From: Patescibacteria group bacterium | Lineage (GTDB): Bacteria; Patescibacteriota; Patescibacteriia; UBA2591; JAQUPP01 | Reading direction: 5' to 3' | DNA: 33,393 nucleotides | Assembly (NCBI GenBank): GCA_028717225.1 | Contig: JAQUOF010000006.1 | Location: 1-33,393, forward strand | Shown here: positions 31,485 through 33,393 of the stretch, one piece after another | Position numbering within the stretch: the stretch's first letter is position 1 | How the letters are laid out: each line of letters starts with the position of its first letter | The notes under the pieces: generated by a model | The model's database searches: none | What the model saw: the letters and a program-made list of their open reading frames with translations, nothing else | Told to the model about the DNA's origin: nothing | Translations under genes and position numbers: made by a program

Positions 31485-32330
31485 TTAAATCCCGAATTTC
31501 TGCCACTTTGGATAATTGTCATTTATTTGCCGTTCATAACCTTGATAAGATCCCTTAGCGGTAATACTTACGCCAATCGGCAAAGCGGTAGAGATTGGTT
31601 TTAAAGTATAAGTACCGACTGCTCCGAAATTATTTATTCTAATCCGATAAAAATCTGTCGGAACAGTAGAAACGTCAATATTTTGTGCTGTAAAATTCGG
31701 ATTAAAAAGCTGACTCGTGGAAGTGCATATTCCTGTGCCGGCAGCAGGAGCTATGCATTGATAAACAATCAAATCGCCGGAGCTACCGTCGCCGGTTCGT
31801 TCAATGCGCAAGGTGTCGGGATAATCCACTCCATTCAAATCTAAATTTAATTGGAAAGATTCGCCTATGCCAAGATCAAAAGACCAAGGATTCTCACCCT
31901 CGCCATCACAATCCGTGTCAGCACAAATAATTGGCAGTCCTCCGATGGGATCGGCAGTATCCGCCACTACTCCACCAACTGCAATGTTATATTGAGCACC
32001 ATTTGAAAGTTCGCCGTCTATAATAGAATAAGTGGAAATATTCGTATAATTTTTCAATACCTGATAAATCGCTTTTTCAACCGCAGTTTCGGCGGCAAAA
32101 AAAGCTTTTTCTGAAACTTCCGCCCCTTTAACTATCTGAGTGTGCCTGATGAGGGTTTCACCAACAATAACCGTGCCGGTTAAAATGGAAGAAATAATCA
32201 AGAGAATTAAAATTATGGAAAGGCCCTGATTCATTTTAGCATTGTAACATTTTAGCATTGTAACATTAAATAAAAAATCTTTGCGAAGTTTTTTTATTAT
32301 TTTATTAATATTATGTTGCATTGTTGCCAT
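31485..32330 (-). CDS. Minor-pilin-like (PilX-type) protein; start ambiguous
   Basis: Up to 281 aa. The functional leader is probably the end of MLKCYNAKMNQG followed by LSIILILLIISSILTGTVIV, a pilin-type helix without the usual Glu+5, then AEVSEKAFFAAETAVEKAIY, where A-F-x-A-A-E-x-x-x-E is the hallmark of PilX-like proteins. The rest is beta-rich with paired cysteines (C-A-D-T-D-C-D-G-E-G and C-I-A-P-A-A-G-T-G-I-C) and a pre-peptidase-like GESFQLNLDLNGVDY stretch. Possible starts are 32330, 32258 (MLKCYNAK) and 32234 (MNQG); the last two lie in octamer array C and the first in array D. Likely a minor component of a type IV pilus. Confidence 0.75.
   Translation of the reverse strand: MATMQHNINKIIKKLRKDFLFNVTMLKCYNAKMNQGLSIILILLIISSILTGTVIVGETLIRHTQIVKGAEVSEKAFFAAETAVEKAIYQVLKNYTNISTYSIIDGELSNGAQYNIAVGGVVADTADPIGGLPIICADTDCDGEGENPWSFDLGIGESFQLNLDLNGVDYPDTLRIERTGDGSSGDLIVYQCIAPAAGTGICTSTSQLFNPNFTAQNIDVSTVPTDFYRIRINNFGAVGTYTLKPISTALPIGVSITAKGSYQGYERQINDNYPKWQKFGI
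32232..32271. repeat. Tandem octamer array C (4-5 units) at the start of the PilX-like gene
   Basis: Minus strand: ATGTTACA, ATGCTAAA, ATGTTACA, ATGCTAAA, then ATG, which is the candidate start codon at 32234. Translates as MLKCYNAKM. Confidence 0.85.
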
Positions 32331-32376
32331 ATTATTATGTTAAAATGTTATCATGTTGCCATGTTATAATGTTACT
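32313..32376. repeat. Tandem octamer array D (8 units) between the two minor pilin genes
   Basis: Plus-strand units in unbroken 8-bp register, including ATGTTAAA, ATGTTATC, ATGTTGCC, ATGTTATA and ATGTTACT (32337-32376), with three more diverged units upstream (from 32313). It covers the stop of the PilW-like gene (32372) and the first possible start of the PilX-like gene (32330). Confidence 0.88.
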
Positions 32377-32992
32377 TCTTAAGTTCATATCTCTGAGGAA
32401 TCGTTTGTTCAAGAATTATTTGTTTTTCGCCCGGTTTTTCAATTAAAGATTTTAATTTTAAAATTATAGTAACGCGAGGATGAATATAAGTGGTGGAACC
32501 GGCCGTAAAAGGATTGGCGGACGGATTGATATAAAAATCAAGACGCTCAACACCCAAATTGATCATAGTAATGGTTTGATAATCAGAACAAGGATTTCCG
32601 GTGCATTTTTCAAAAACTCCCCGGCCGTCAATTATATCTTTTTTAAATCTGATTTTATTACCGCTTGAATCCAATAAACATAATTGCGGCGCCGGACTAA
32701 CGATGCTTCCGCAAGTATCATCTCCTCCACCACCAATATAATTTGCATAATCTATTCTCCCGGCCCGGATATCTTTAACAATCAAACTCATAATATATTG
32801 CCCGTCTTCCTGAAGATTCAATTGCCCCAAACTTTTACTGCGCGTACCGATAATATTAATATAAATGCCGATCGCCGACAAAACCACTACTATTAAAATA
32901 CTTAAAGAAACTAAAAGCTCAATAAGAGTGAAGCCCTTGGCATTATAACATTTTAGCATTTTAACATTGTAACATTTATTTTTTAATATCAT
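32372..32992 (-). CDS. Minor-pilin-like (PilW/PilV-type) protein
   Basis: 206 aa. The prepilin leader is canonical: ...MLKCYNAKG cleaved before FTLIELLVSLSILIVVVLSA, with Glu +5. After the helix, D-G-Q-Y-I-M-S-L-I-V-K-D-I-R-A-G-R-I-D-Y is typical of PilW-like minor pilins, followed by a beta domain with four cysteines (D-D-T-C-G-S, L-C-L-L, K-C-T-G-N-P-C-S). The likely start is Met12 at 32959, within octamer array E, giving leader MLKCYNAKG; the ATG at 32992 adds 11 residues also made of octamer-type codons. The neighbour PilX-like gene has the identical MLKCYNAK leader. Confidence 0.85.
   Translation of the reverse strand: MILKNKCYNVKMLKCYNAKGFTLIELLVSLSILIVVVLSAIGIYINIIGTRSKSLGQLNLQEDGQYIMSLIVKDIRAGRIDYANYIGGGGDDTCGSIVSPAPQLCLLDSSGNKIRFKKDIIDGRGVFEKCTGNPCSDYQTITMINLGVERLDFYINPSANPFTAGSTTYIHPRVTIILKLKSLIEKPGEKQIILEQTIPQRYELKK
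32941..32980. repeat. Tandem octamer array E (4-5 units) encoding the PilW-like leader peptide
   Basis: Minus strand: ATGTTACA, ATGTTAAA, ATGCTAAA, ATGTTATA, then ATG. Three octamers equal eight codons, which yields the repeated leader words CYNVKMLKCYNAK. Confidence 0.85.
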
Positions 32993-33344
32993 TTTTTAAA
33001 CCCCTTATTATTGACCATAACATGGCACCGATTTCATCTGCCATCTTTGTGCCTTTATTATATTCTTCTTTTAAAATATATTTTTCAACCAAAGAAAAAT
33101 GTAAAAGATATTTTGATTCTTTCAATGATCCGTAAGAAATTTCAAAAAAATTATATTGAACAGTCTTGCGAAAACGCGCGAATCCTTCAATAAAATTTAA
33201 AATAACAGACAAAGATGCTCTCCTAATCTGCGAAGTCATACCATATAATTCATCTGATGGAAATTTACGACTTATTTGATAAATAAAATGAGCATACTCA
33301 TCCATTTTTTCTTTGAGTTTTTCGTAAAATTCTTTACTATTCAT
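32976..33344 (-). CDS. Four-helix-bundle protein (23S IVS-like family)
   Basis: 122 aa. Family marks are YEKLKEKMDEYAHFIYQISR at the start, S-D-E-L-Y-G-M-T-S-Q-I-R-R-A-S-L-S-V-I-L-N-F-I-E-G-F (about 30-55) with the conserved Q-I-R-R-A and N-x-x-E-G, and Y-x-S-L-x-E-S-K-Y-L-L-H-F (about 71-83). It is a different subtype from the copy at 25738-26103. It overlaps the PilW-like gene by 17 bp if the latter starts at 32992, but not if it starts at 32959. Octamer array F lies 1 bp upstream of its ATG. Function unknown. Confidence 0.88.
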   Translation of the reverse strand: MNSKEFYEKLKEKMDEYAHFIYQISRKFPSDELYGMTSQIRRASLSVILNFIEGFARFRKTVQYNFFEISYGSLKESKYLLHFSLVEKYILKEEYNKGTKMADEIGAMLWSIIRGLKNDIKK

Positions 33345-33345
33345 A

Positions 33346-33377
33346 ATGCTATAATGTTAAAATGTTATCATGTTGCC
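33346..33377. repeat. Tandem octamer array F (4 units)
   Basis: Plus strand ATGCTATA, ATGTTAAA, ATGTTATC, ATGTTGCC, then ATG. The string from ATGTTAAA through the last ATG (33354-33380) is identical to 32337-32363 in array D. Between array and window edge a minus-strand frame is open for 12 codons ending at 33357, possibly the tail of another gene. Confidence 0.8.
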
Positions 33378-33393
33378 ATGATTTTTACCTCCA

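Overview
The window looks like a chromosomal segment of an uncultivated Patescibacteria/CPR-type bacterium (inference, not a measured placement). Reasons: an AT-rich genome on the standard code; nearly all genes lack a Shine-Dalgarno (SD) sequence; type IV pilin-like proteins with (K)GFTLIELL-type leaders; a small PaaX-like regulator with a Cas2-like C-terminus; two small four-helix-bundle (23S IVS-like) proteins; a plastocyanin-like protein behind a TM anchor and Pro/Thr-rich linker; and very long secreted proteins built of GNVGIGTT-type repeats, one with a PPDGNASAPINIG segment of a kind common in CPR surface proteins.

Layout. 1-132: N-terminus of a membrane protein, possibly FtsK, cut by the window edge. 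216-2429: a type II restriction-modification unit on the minus strand (Vsr, HinP1I-like endonuclease, M.HhaI-like C5 methyltransferase), predicted to act at GCGC. 2601-4493: an AlbA_2/Schlafen-like ATP-binding protein. 4597-5846: a membrane-anchored protein with a calcium-loop motif, then a PaaX/Cas2-like regulator flanked by two long palindromes with the same core. 5929-11697: a minus-strand envelope operon with two pilin-like proteins, an O-antigen ligase-like protein, a TPR protein, a methyltransferase and two GT2 glycosyltransferases. 11928-15264: plus-strand housekeeping run of LytR-CpsA-Psr, Der and Pth.

15331-21086 is different. It holds a lipoprotein, a clostripain-like protease and a second secreted protein. 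The last two carry C-terminal T9SS-type sorting-like domains, and all three have strong SD sequences unlike their neighbours. The same stretch holds a tRNA-like gene with an oversized anticodon loop and, upstream on the same strand, a roughly 125-nt structured element behind a near-consensus promoter.

16220-31384 contains three giant modular proteins (593, 1176 and 1103 aa) with tail-fibre-like GNVGIGTT repeats. They share near-duplicate modules at protein and DNA level, and only the 1176-aa one ends in an S74 endosialidase-chaperone domain. A cupredoxin, a 602-aa membrane-anchored protein and a four-helix-bundle protein lie among them. 31485-33344 has two minor-pilin-like genes and another four-helix-bundle gene.

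The most unusual structure is a dispersed family of tandem octamers (consensus ATGYTRNN, in exact 8-bp register) at six places. Four arrays lie in the last 1.2 kb, where they provide start codons and leader peptides for the minor pilins. Together the right half reads as a cell-surface and attachment region with recombinogenic repeats; the left end is a defence and envelope-building region.
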